Assembly: GCA_900542445.1 (NCBI GenBank)
Contig: UQNN01000016.1
Coordinates: forward strand, 1 to 50,426
Direction of reading: 5' to 3'
Source of the DNA: an uncultured Eubacteriales bacterium
GTDB lineage: Bacteria > Bacillota > Clostridia > Christensenellales > Aristaeellaceae
DNA length: 50,426 bases
Made by a program: the position numbers and the translations under genes. The notes under the pieces were generated by a model, which did no database searches, was not told where the DNA came from, and saw only the letters and a list, made by a program, of their open reading frames with translations. Of the stretch, positions 1 through 6,773 are shown one piece after another (the first letter of the stretch is position 1; every line of letters begins with the position of its first letter).

Positions 1-395
1 TCGCGGCTGATGGTATCGTCCATGCAGTATCGCTCAAAGAAATTATCTCCGTCAATCTCGTTGCGGGTGCAGAAGATATGCGCCAGCTCATGCAGAAGAA
101 TGTGCTTCAACTCTGCCGGATGACGCGCTATGTCTGTGCGCAGAAGGATTCCGTCCGCGCCGTCTCCTGTGCCGACGAATGCAGAGGCGTGAAAGTCAAA
201 ATAGCCGTCCTCTGTATATCGGTCTTCCAGCCGGTCAGGGAAATACTGCTTGCAGAACTGCTCAAAGACTTCCTGCTGGTTTTCCGTCTGAAAGCAGCGC
301 AGTACAAGATTGTCCTCGCTGAACTCTGCCCCCAAGCGTTCGTTAAAGATGGAAGCGGTATAGAAAAGGGCTTCTTTATAGTCGTTGTATTCCAT
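1..395 (-). CDS. HEXXH-motif protein, C-terminus beyond window
   Basis: The reading frame is open from an ATG at 395 to the window edge, so only the first 131 residues are present. It begins MEYNDYKEALFYTASIFNE and contains HILLHELAHIFCTRNEIDG, a zincin HEXXH motif at about residues 99-112. A zinc-dependent peptidase or peptidase-derived protein is the likely class; the family is not identified. It is the last visible gene of the leftward arm behind the repressor, 38 bp beyond the 71-aa gene, and probably belongs to that mobile-element operon. An AAAGGA stretch lies upstream of the start. The 99-aa and 184-aa frames over the same DNA have no recognisable motif and are treated as shadows. Confidence 0.75.
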   Translation of the reverse strand, partial: MEYNDYKEALFYTASIFNERLGAEFSEDNLVLRCFQTENQQEVFEQFCKQYFPDRLEDRYTEDGYFDFHASAFVGTGDGADGILLRTDIARHPAELKHILLHELAHIFCTRNEIDGDNFFERYCMDDTISR

Positions 396-433
396 CCTGA
401 AAATATCCTTTCAAGACCTGCAATCACAGCAGT

Positions 434-649
434 TTATTTGATGTCTTTGCAGAAATTTGAAGGCAGCAGCTTTTCCAGACAATCTGTAATTGCGTCAAGT
501 GTCTGCCTTTCCTTGTCCATTGCCATAACCTCATGGAGAGCGACCTGGTACGCTGTGGTGCGGTCAAGTCTAAGTTCATGCTCGATTCGGTCAAGCACGG
601 CTTTCGTTCTTCGTATGTTTTCTCTCTCATAGGCGTTAAACATTGACAT
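434..649 (-). CDS. small mobile-element protein, 71 aa, function unknown
   Basis: A 71-residue, highly charged and probably helical protein (MSMFNAYERENIRRTKAVLD at the N-terminus). No domain is recognised. It lies between the DUF6050-like gene and the HEXXH gene, on the same strand and with short spacers, so it is probably part of the leftward operon. An overlapping 68-aa frame (424-630) is rejected because it has atypical composition. The spacer to the next gene (650-714) could encode only a 15-residue peptide and is left as noncoding. Confidence 0.55.
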   Translation of the reverse strand: MSMFNAYERENIRRTKAVLDRIEHELRLDRTTAYQVALHEVMAMDKERQTLDAITDCLEKLLPSNFCKDIK

Positions 650-714
650 ATCTTCGTTTTACATTACAGCGGAGGTCTTGCCTGCATTCTTCCCCATAAT
701 ACACATAGCCTCCC

Positions 715-1044
715 TTACGCTTTCATAAAACGAACGACACTCAGGGGCAGATACCAGATGGCAACTGCCAGCTTCCAGATCAGAATTACGCCGCCGATCA
801 GACCGCCAAGGACAAGGTTAAGTGCGACAACACCTACTGTCCCGGAAATGCCAAAGCCAATCGGAATGAGCGTGAACATCTTCCCAATGCCAAAAGGCAC
901 TCCGCAAGCAAGCCAGATCAGGAAATAATCGGGCGTTCCGTTCTCAACGAATATGCGGCTGAAAACAGAAAACAGCAGGAGTACAACAGCGACCGGAACC
1001 ACGGTCTTCTTCATGAAGTCTTTCATAACTTCGCTTCTTGTCAT
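715..1044 (-). CDS. DUF6050-like small membrane protein
   Basis: A 109-residue protein with a short basic N-terminus (MTRSEVMKDFMKK) and about three hydrophobic segments (residues 14-30, 38-62 and 68-98), including the motif GVPFGIGKMFTLIPIGFGI. From memory this resembles DUF6050, a family found on Firmicutes integrative elements; function unknown. It starts 11 bp after the ImmA/IrrE gene ends, with a GAGGTGGCG ribosome-binding site in the gap, so the two are co-transcribed. Its membrane location is inferred from hydrophobicity only. Confidence 0.6.
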   Translation of the reverse strand: MTRSEVMKDFMKKTVVPVAVVLLLFSVFSRIFVENGTPDYFLIWLACGVPFGIGKMFTLIPIGFGISGTVGVVALNLVLGGLIGGVILIWKLAVAIWYLPLSVVRFMKA

Positions 1045-1055
1045 ACGCCACCTCT

Positions 1056-1568
1056 TTATTTCAAAAAATCACTTCGGTAATCTATCCGGCGTAGGTCATG
1101 CCCTGTCTCTGCCAGATGCGCAATCTTCAAGGCAATCAAGTTGATGTCTGTATGCATTGCCTGTGCAATCTGCGCCGAAGTGTACCCATAATCGTAAATG
1201 TACTCAAGCACCTCGTCGGAATTAAGTAATATCTCAGCCGCAACAATGTTCGCCTCGTACTCAGGGATAGAGTTCATCTTGTAAAGCACAAACTCCTGCA
1301 ATCCATCACCTTTTGCAAGTGCGCGGTGCAGTCGGTCGTGACCGATCTCATGAGCGCATACAATACGCTTCGTTTGCGGACTTAAATCCTGATTCAAGAA
1401 AATAAAGCGATTTTTCTTGACAACGCGATACATTCCTTTGAGTTGCCCGAAGTTTTCGCAATCATCCAGAACAATGATGCCCAGCTCTTTTGCTATCTGA
1501 AAAGGATCTCGTGTGCCGCAGCGTCGCACAAGATCGCTGCCAACTTTTGATAGCTGTTCGGCATTCAT
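1056..1568 (-). CDS. ImmA/IrrE family metallo-endopeptidase
   Basis: A 170-residue protein with the ImmA/IrrE zinc site HEIGHDRLH at residues 73-81 and a downstream EYEANIVAAEILLN helix that supplies a further acidic ligand in this family. In ICEBs1 and related elements, ImmA cleaves the cognate XRE repressor to derepress excision and transfer. Here the gene directly follows the XRE repressor gene, which supports that role. The start is an ATG with GAGGTG five bases upstream. Length is normal for the family and no catalytic residue is missing. That it cleaves this particular repressor is inferred. Confidence 0.85.
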   Translation of the reverse strand: MNAEQLSKVGSDLVRRCGTRDPFQIAKELGIIVLDDCENFGQLKGMYRVVKKNRFIFLNQDLSPQTKRIVCAHEIGHDRLHRALAKGDGLQEFVLYKMNSIPEYEANIVAAEILLNSDEVLEYIYDYGYTSAQIAQAMHTDINLIALKIAHLAETGHDLRRIDYRSDFLK

Positions 1569-1634
1569 CGCGCCACCTCCATTCGTGGATCATCATGATC
1601 AATTATAAAGAACACCCTGTACAAAAATCCGGAC

Positions 1635-2054
1635 TTATTCCTCCGGCTGCTCTTTCCGATATTTTTTTGGCGTGTACTTCTTGTTCTTTTCCTTTGCAAT
1701 CCAATAGGCTCTGGTGAGTGCTTGCATCGCGCCGTCAAGCGCATCCTCACTGAGCTTACCTCCCGCGAACATACCGGTGACTTCACTCACCAGTTCGTCT
1801 ATTTCACGCGCCGCTTTTGCTCTGCCTTGTTCCTGTGCTGCGAGAACGAGCATTCCGCCGTTGCCGAGAAGATACTCCGGCGTTGTGTTCAGAGCTTCGG
1901 CAAGTTTTTTTACAATGTCGTATTTTGTCGGTTTTCGAGTGCCAAGCTCATAATTTTGAATTGTCCTTGCAGTAACAGAGACTTTTTCCGCGAGAGCGGC
2001 TTGCGTCAGGTTTGCCTCCACTCTCTTCTCTTTAAGCCTGTCTTTGAATCCCAT
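1635..2054 (-). CDS. XRE/HTH_3 family repressor of the mobile element
   Basis: The N-terminal 60 residues form a cI/Xre helix-turn-helix (MGFKDRLKEKRVEANLTQAA, then VSVTARTIQNYELGTRKPT), and the C-terminal part is helical. The start at 2054 is chosen because AGAGGTG lies five bases upstream; an ATG 39 bases further out has no good ribosome-binding site. It probably binds the ACGAAC/GTTCGT half-sites between it and the divergent gene at 2259, repressing both arms. The next gene is an ImmA/IrrE peptidase, the usual partner for inactivating such a repressor. Length is 139 residues, with no break. Confidence 0.85.
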   Translation of the reverse strand: MGFKDRLKEKRVEANLTQAALAEKVSVTARTIQNYELGTRKPTKYDIVKKLAEALNTTPEYLLGNGGMLVLAAQEQGRAKAAREIDELVSEVTGMFAGGKLSEDALDGAMQALTRAYWIAKEKNKKYTPKKYRKEQPEE

Positions 2055-2082
2055 AAGGCACCTCTTTCTTAAATTTTCCATG

Positions 2083-2220
2083 AACACGAACAAAACTTTC
2101 GCCTATCTTATTGACGCGAATATGTTGTTCGTGCTATACTATATTTACACGAAATCTCTGTTCGTAATTATGATACCACACGAACGATGTGTGTGTCAAT
2201 AATGTTGAGGAATTTCGTGT
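2083..2220. promoter_or_regulatory. divergent promoters with repeated repressor half-sites
   Basis: Rightward promoter: TTGACG at 2111-2116 and TATACT at 2135-2140, spacing 18. Leftward promoter on the minus strand: TTGACA (complement of 2194-2199) and TATCAT (complement of 2170-2175), spacing 18. Half-sites ACGAAC or GTTCGT (one base variation allowed) occur near 2085, 2127, 2149, 2160, 2180 and 2214 in both orientations, overlapping both promoters. This is the layout expected of a lysogeny-type operator bound by the adjacent XRE repressor. Binding itself is inferred. Confidence 0.65.
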
Positions 2221-2258
2221 CGAAAAACAGGTAACTTTTTTATGAACGGAGGTAGCTC

Positions 2259-2519
2259 ATGAACTGCTCGAAGTGCCGAAAAGCGTATGTTTCGGTAAAT
2301 CTCGATGTCGATGAGGAAGGTGCAATTCAGCCCCGGCTCATCCGTTGGAAGGACGGTTTGATTTTTCAGATCGACCAGATTCTTTACAAATGCCGCGCCA
2401 CATCCAAGAAGGTTGGTGGTGGCGGCATCCGTTACACAGTCATGATTAAAGGAAAGGAGTCGTTCCTTTTTCATGAAGGAGACAAGTGGTTTGTCGAAGC
2501 AAAGGAGAATGCCCGGTGA
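2259..2519 (+). CDS. small protein heading the rightward arm, 86 aa
   Basis: An 86-residue protein starting MNCSKCRKAYVSVNLDVDEE, with an N-terminal CxxC (C3, C6) but no second pair until a lone Cys near residue 45, so a zinc site is doubtful. GGAGGT sits five bases before the ATG. It is the first gene after the rightward promoter, and its stop codon overlaps the GTG start of the following metallopeptidase gene (GTGA), indicating coupled translation. No family is recognised; a function linked to the peptidase is only a contextual guess. Confidence 0.6.
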   Translation: MNCSKCRKAYVSVNLDVDEEGAIQPRLIRWKDGLIFQIDQILYKCRATSKKVGGGGIRYTVMIKGKESFLFHEGDKWFVEAKENAR

Positions 2520-3247
2520 TCTTATCTCAGAAGCAAATCGAAGAAATTGCAGCAGCCGTCACGGAAGACTTCAACAAGTTTTTCTTCGGCACGGAGTCCG
2601 AGGAAGTCCGTATGGCTCGTGCCACGCCGATTGATCAGTTCGCAAGAGACTATCTCGGCTTGCAAGTGTCTTTTGCCCGACTTTCCTCTGATGGAAGTAT
2701 CTGCGGCTTGACTGCCTATACTGATACAGAGTACATCGTTGAGGAAAAGGGTGTCAGGCGAACACTTCCGCTCAGATGTAATCAGGTGTTGCTCGATGAG
2801 AGCTTCATCCGTCAAGGGCAAATAAAGAAGCTCTGCGGGAAGCGGCGCTTCACGCTTGCCCACGAATGCGCTCATCAGATTCTCTATCAGATGGAATCCG
2901 ATGAAGTCAAGCAACGCTGCAACCGGCAGTATTCCGCACGAACAGCCTATTCGCTGCGTGATCTCAAAACACATGAGGACTGGAATGAATGGCAAGCAAA
3001 CGCCCTCGGAGCGGCAATCCTGATGCCGCAGAAAGAGATTGACCTTGCCGCATGGTATTTCATCCCTGAGAAGAAGCTGACGTCCTATGGCGGCTACTTT
3101 ACATACCGGGATCGCCTGTCGCTCAGAGCGATATGCGCTCAACTTGGTGTTTCCCAGTCCGCAGCCGTCATCCGTCTGCGCCAGCTTGGTTATCTCGAAG
3201 ACCGCCCATATTCAGAGTTCGATGATCCGACGGAGGTATGGGCATGA
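2516..3247 (+). CDS. ImmA/IrrE-type zinc metallopeptidase, second copy
   Basis: A 243-residue protein starting at GTG 2516, eight bases after AAAGGAG; an upstream GTG that would add 10 residues is rejected because it lacks a ribosome-binding site. RRFTLAHECAHQILYQ gives the HEXXH motif at about residues 116-120, and NEWQANALGAAILMPQ supplies the third-ligand helix typical of ImmA/IrrE proteins with a longer C-terminus. The C-terminal LRAICAQLGVSQSAAVIRLRQ resembles the helical tail common in these proteins. It overlaps its neighbours on both sides (GTGA and ATGA), so the three rightward genes are translated as a unit. The substrate is unknown; it need not be the repressor. Confidence 0.8.
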   Translation: MILSQKQIEEIAAAVTEDFNKFFFGTESEEVRMARATPIDQFARDYLGLQVSFARLSSDGSICGLTAYTDTEYIVEEKGVRRTLPLRCNQVLLDESFIRQGQIKKLCGKRRFTLAHECAHQILYQMESDEVKQRCNRQYSARTAYSLRDLKTHEDWNEWQANALGAAILMPQKEIDLAAWYFIPEKKLTSYGGYFTYRDRLSLRAICAQLGVSQSAAVIRLRQLGYLEDRPYSEFDDPTEVWA

Positions 3248-3489
3248 AAAAGAATATCCGTGTTACTGAACCGTCTGCTGAAATGCAGATGAAGATCAGA
3301 CGGGCGCGTATCGCCATCGCCAGCCAGAAGAGGCGAACGATGGAATGCCCGTACTGTCATCACAATACCATCATCGTTTTTGAGGACACAAGAGGTCACG
3401 TTCAGGCAAAGTGTAAGCTCTGCGGAAGAGAAACCGTCTTCAATGTTCTCAGTATGAGAAGGTTATATCTCCACCTCAACAGAGGATAA
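3244..3489 (+). CDS. zinc-ribbon protein, 81 aa
   Basis: An 81-residue basic protein with two CXXC knuckles (C35/C38 in MECPYCHHNT and C57/C60 in AKCKLCGRE), the spacing of a small zinc ribbon. The ATG at 3244 is preferred over the one at 3238 because GGAGGT then lies six bases upstream; this start forms an ATGA overlap with the peptidase stop. Similar ribbons are common on Clostridia mobile elements, but no specific role is known. It is followed by the nested hairpin at 3527-3628. Confidence 0.65.
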   Translation: MKKNIRVTEPSAEMQMKIRRARIAIASQKRRTMECPYCHHNTIIVFEDTRGHVQAKCKLCGRETVFNVLSMRRLYLHLNRG

Positions 3490-3526
3490 GGAGTTTAACA
3501 AATAAATATTTGATAGCTGTGCTGTG

Positions 3527-3628
3527 GAGCCGCTGACTGGTGAGTCTTCCTGATGCCGCATGAACAGAGTGTTCGCACTCTGTTTTATCGGCATGGGATC
3601 ACAACTCACCGTCATGCGGCTCTTTTTT
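3527..3628 (+). terminator. nested three-tier hairpin with U-tract
   Basis: The outer arms 3527-3545 and 3604-3622 pair over about 18 bp with two single bulges. The middle stem ATGCCG/CGGCAT is at 3553-3558 and 3589-3594. The inner stem ACAGAGTG/CACTCTGT (3564-3571, 3576-3583) is capped by TTCG. Six T residues follow at 3623-3628, so it can act as an intrinsic terminator after the zinc-ribbon gene. The arm 3612-3620 can instead pair perfectly with 3555-3563 (GCCGCATGA/TCATGCGGC), which makes an attenuator or small RNA possible. The next gene, a sigma-like protein, starts 45 bases later. Confidence 0.65.
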
Positions 3629-3672
3629 AGGCTTGTCCATCCGCTGCTCCGCGCCAGCGGAAAGGACAAGCA

Positions 3673-4161
3673 ATGAAACGAATCCCTAAAACCCCTGTCG
3701 AGTTCGACTACGACCTCTGGACCACGGAGGACGGAAAGTGCATGGTGCGCGTGAAAATCACCGGCGAAGTAACGGAGGTTGACCGTGAGGTCATGAAAAT
3801 CCTTCGTGTTGAAGAAAAGCGAGTTCGTCGTAGCTACGGGACAGATGATGTCTATGCGGATGAACCGTCCGATTCTACTCCGACGTTGCTCTCACTTGAT
3901 GCGATTCCCAGCGAAGAGCGTGAGGCATCTGCATGGCTCATGGATCCAAGTGACTTTACCAAGGAGACCGCGTTCAACGCTGGTGTGTCGGATTTCTTGA
4001 AGTATCTCACAGCGAATCAACAGAGGGTGTTCATTGAGTGCTTCTTGAAAGGGCAGAGCTACAAGGAATACGCAGAAGAAAATGGCATCCGCGCTCAAAG
4101 CGTTCAGGAAACCGCAAAGTACGTCAAGCGGAAAGCAAAAAAATTTTTCAAGAAATTTTGA
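3673..4161 (+). CDS. sigma-70 region 4-like DNA-binding protein
   Basis: A 162-residue protein. Residues 112-160 (LTANQQRVFIECFLKGQSYK onward, with YAEENGIRAQSVQETAKYVK) form a sigma-70 region 4 type helix-turn-helix. Region 2, which binds the polymerase clamp and the -10 element, is not seen; the N-terminal 90 residues are acidic and unlike known sigma domains. Such proteins occur on Clostridia integrative elements and may act as element-specific activators. The gene lies between a nested hairpin and a structured noncoding tract that begins at its stop codon. Target promoters are unknown. The ATG follows a purine-rich AAAGGACAAG. Confidence 0.7.
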   Translation: MKRIPKTPVEFDYDLWTTEDGKCMVRVKITGEVTEVDREVMKILRVEEKRVRRSYGTDDVYADEPSDSTPTLLSLDAIPSEEREASAWLMDPSDFTKETAFNAGVSDFLKYLTANQQRVFIECFLKGQSYKEYAEENGIRAQSVQETAKYVKRKAKKFFKKF

Positions 4162-4164
4162 TGC

Positions 4165-4640
4165 GACCCCTGTTTTTTTCTAAAAAAATGTCCGTTGTAA
4201 AGTGAAGGGGTCAATCAGACCGCTTCACTGATCCTTGAAAACTGAATAGTTCAGTGCTGCGGATCTTTCCGCTTCTGCGAAGCAACACAGCTTCCGACGC
4301 CAAGACCTCCCGAAAGGGAGTGAGCGACCTCCGGAGAGCTATAACAGTCGTGTGGTGCGGCTGCTTGCGACGATGCAGATGCCGGGTATAATGATACTTC
4401 CGTCTTTTCTTTGAAGGGGCGGCTCGGAGCGATCCTCGGAGGGGTGAGAGTCCCATGATACCGATTGACCATTGGTAGTCCGCAGCATTCCCTATTCGGC
4501 AGGGGCGCGAGCTGCAAATATGCCGGAAGTAGAACACTGTGAAAACGTCCGAAAGGACTTATCAGTGAATACTATGGGCAGCGGTCCTCATGACTGCTGC
4601 CTATCAATTTGCTGATAAAGTGTTCTCGCGGCTTAACGCA
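4165..4640 (+). ncRNA. hairpin-dense noncoding tract, candidate structured RNA
   Basis: This 528-bp gap holds no credible gene but many short helices. AGTGAAGGGGTC pairs with GACCGCTTCACT (4201-4229, one mismatch). ACTGAA/TTCAGT is at 4241-4255, GCGGA/TCCGC at 4259-4272, and CTCCC-GAAA-GGGAG at 4307-4320. CACTG/CAGTG (4535-4567) encloses GTCC-GAAA-GGAC, and GGCAGC/GCTGCC is at 4577-4601. Two loops are GNRA tetraloops. GACCCCT at 4165-4171 can also pair with AGGGGTC at 4206-4212, competing with the first helix. No tRNA, RNase P, tmRNA, SRP, T-box, or clear group I or II intron core was recognised. Strand is assumed from flanking genes; transcription is not shown. Confidence 0.45.
4184..4206 (+). 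repeat. 23-nt direct repeat, left copy
   Basis: A 23-base sequence starting AAAAATGTCCGTTGTAAAG is repeated exactly at 10855-10877 in the same orientation. Here it lies just after the sigma-like gene and runs into the structured tract. The copies are 6.67 kb apart and bracket that tract, the DUF6870-like gene, the three recombinases and the HTH gene. It could be a shared promoter or leader motif or the mark of an insertion or recombination event. Confidence 0.8.
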
Positions 4641-4689
4641 TAAGAAGGTAAATATTGGGCAAGAATACTCGTGAAAAGGCGGTGATGTT

Positions 4690-4914
4690 ATGGAGAATGA
4701 GAGAAGCAGAAAAGAACTTCTCGACTCCTTGGTGGATATTCGGGACGTCAAAATTGACCGTTCCATGTCGGTAGAAGATCGGATGAAATCCTATGTGGAG
4801 CAGATTAAAAATCCCTATATGTTTAAGGTCGGCAACACGGTAGTTAGGGTTTCCTACGCAAATACTCAGGCTACGATCAATGACAATTTCGTAAATCTGC
4901 TTGCAAGTATGTGA
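4690..4914 (+). CDS. DUF6870-like small protein
   Basis: A 74-residue protein whose core, LLDSLVDIRDVKIDRSMSVE followed by YVEQIKNPYMFKVGNTVVRV, matches my memory of DUF6870, a short family found next to serine recombinases on Clostridia elements. The function of the family is unknown. An AAGGCGGTGA ribosome-binding region precedes the ATG. It lies between the structured tract and the recombinase operon. A 167-bp gap to the first recombinase contains a TATAAT-like box near 4993 (GCTATAATAAG), so the recombinases may have their own promoter. Confidence 0.65.
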   Translation: MENERSRKELLDSLVDIRDVKIDRSMSVEDRMKSYVEQIKNPYMFKVGNTVVRVSYANTQATINDNFVNLLASM

Positions 4915-5081
4915 GAAAGCCGTCGGATAACCCCAAAAGAATCTTTTTTGTGAACAAATCTGAAAAGGCTGGATAATTGCTTTGGACTGTGCTATAATAA
5001 GCATGGACAAAATCAGCGAAACACCACTGCTACTTTTGTTTTCGGGTTATCAGACCGGAATAAAGTAAGGAGTGGCGTTTT

Positions 5082-6773
5082 ATGCTGAAATTATCTTTGG
5101 ATAAAGATTATAAAGCCGCCATCTACCTGAGATTATCAAAGGAAGATGGCGACTTTTCTATTTCCGGCGAAAAACTTGAGAGTGACAGCATTTCAAACCA
5201 GAGAATGCTCATCAAGGAATACCTCAAGAAGCACCCGGAAATTACCGTAGTAAAAGAATACTGCGATGACGGCTTTACCGGCGCAAACTTTGAGCGTCCT
5301 GACTTCAACAGAATGATGGAGGCTGTCCGCGCTGGCTTGGTTGACTGCATCGTGGTGAAAGACCTTTCGCGTTTTGGTCGTGAGTATATTGAGGCTGGTG
5401 ACTACATCCAGAAGATATTCCCCCGCCTCGGTATTCGCTTTATTGCAATCAACGACAACTATGACAGCGCACAGCCCGGAGCGGCAGACAACGAGCTTGT
5501 CCTTCCGTTCAAGAACCTGATGAACGATTCCTATTGCCGTGACATCTCCATCAAGGTCAGATCAAACCTTGATGCGAAGCGACGGAACGGACAGTTTGTC
5601 GGCTCTCGTGTGGTTTTCGGGTATCTGAGATCACCGGACAACAAGAACCAGTTGGTGATTGACCCGGTTGCCGCGCCGGTTGTGCAGGACATTTTCAAGT
5701 GGAAGATAGAGGGGCTGTCTCCGGCTCAGATCGCAGACCGGCTTAATGACGCCAATGTCCCTTCTCCGATTGAGTACAAGAAGGCGAATGGCTCAAAGCA
5801 ACGCACCTGTTTCCAGACGAAGAAGGTCGCTCTGTGGAGTGCCGTTGCGATATATCGCATTCTCAAGAACGAGATTTATACCGGAACACTGGTACAGGGC
5901 AAAACCACTTCTCCGAACCACAAGGTCAAAAAGACCATAGTGAAGCCGCAAAGCGAGTGGGCGCGGACAGAAAATGCCCATGAGCCTATCATTGCTCATG
6001 CTCAATTCGATCTTGTTCAGAAGCTCATGCTTGATGATACAAGAAGCCCGTCCGGTGCAACCGGCGTCCATCCGTTTTCCGGGAAGATTTATTGTGCTGA
6101 CTGCGGAAGCCCGATGGTACGCAGAGTATCACGCTGCGGAGAAAAGGAATATGCCTATTTCATCTGCGGTGGCAACAAGAGCGACAAGACCTCCTGCTCG
6201 GCTCACAGCATCAAAGAATCTGTTGTATATGACGCCGTTCTCGCTGTTGTTCAGGGACATATTGATGCCGCTATGAACATGGCAGATGCGTTGAAGCGGA
6301 TTGATGATATGGCTTGGGAAAACCGTGAGATTGAGAAGATCAAAGCAAAAATTTCGTTTCAAGAAGAAATCATTGATAAGAACCGCCGCTTGAAAACCGG
6401 TGCTTATGAAGACTTCAAGAGCGATTTTATCAGCCGTGAGGAATACAAAGCCTTCACAGCTCAGTTCGACCAGCAGATCAAGGAGGCAAGCGACACCATT
6501 ATGCGGCTCACCAGTGAGCGAAACAGCGTGATGGGTGGGCTGGCAGAGCAACAAAGCTGGCTTGAGCAATTCAGAAAATACGCAAATATCAAGGAACTCA
6601 CTCGAAGCACCGTGGTCAACCTAATCGACTATATTCATATTCGAGAGAACAAAGACATTGATGTCGGTCTCATGCACTGTGACCGCTTTGCATCTATCGT
6701 CGAGTTCCTGCGCGAACGTCAGGAAAAGGAGGACGCGAATAAAGTCATTCGCTTTGAAAGGAAGGTGGTCTAA
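5082..6773 (+). CDS. large serine recombinase 1 of 3
   Basis: A 563-residue large serine recombinase. The catalytic resolvase domain starts at AAIYLRLSKED (nucleophile Ser19), with DLSRFGREY at about 95-102 and CDDGFTGANFERPDF at about 61-75. It is followed by a recombinase DNA-binding domain (about 180-300), a zinc ribbon with C338/C341 and C362/C372, and a coiled coil (about 400-500). This is the full architecture of TnpX/TndX-like integrases, which cut att sites and form a Ser-DNA link. The ATG follows AAGGAGTGG. Its stop overlaps the start of recombinase 2 by one base (TAATG). No catalytic defect is seen. Confidence 0.93.
   Translation: MLKLSLDKDYKAAIYLRLSKEDGDFSISGEKLESDSISNQRMLIKEYLKKHPEITVVKEYCDDGFTGANFERPDFNRMMEAVRAGLVDCIVVKDLSRFGREYIEAGDYIQKIFPRLGIRFIAINDNYDSAQPGAADNELVLPFKNLMNDSYCRDISIKVRSNLDAKRRNGQFVGSRVVFGYLRSPDNKNQLVIDPVAAPVVQDIFKWKIEGLSPAQIADRLNDANVPSPIEYKKANGSKQRTCFQTKKVALWSAVAIYRILKNEIYTGTLVQGKTTSPNHKVKKTIVKPQSEWARTENAHEPIIAHAQFDLVQKLMLDDTRSPSGATGVHPFSGKIYCADCGSPMVRRVSRCGEKEYAYFICGGNKSDKTSCSAHSIKESVVYDAVLAVVQGHIDAAMNMADALKRIDDMAWENREIEKIKAKISFQEEIIDKNRRLKTGAYEDFKSDFISREEYKAFTAQFDQQIKEASDTIMRLTSERNSVMGGLAEQQSWLEQFRKYANIKELTRSTVVNLIDYIHIRENKDIDVGLMHCDRFASIVEFLRERQEKEDANKVIRFERKVV

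Noticed and set aside
650..714. Fifteen-residue minus-strand frame containing GKNAGKT
   Set aside because: It resembles part of a P-loop, but spacing is wrong for Walker A and the peptide is too short to be a domain.
4211..4537. Minus-strand frames of 108 and 88 codons in the structured tract
   Set aside because: They have atypical composition and no ribosome-binding site, and run opposite a dense set of hairpins; not considered coding.
4211..4640. Group I or group II intron
   Set aside because: GNRA hairpins are present, but I found no domain V of a group II intron, no clear P7 guanosine-binding region of a group I intron, and no reverse transcriptase or homing endonuclease gene. Kept only as an unclassified structured tract.
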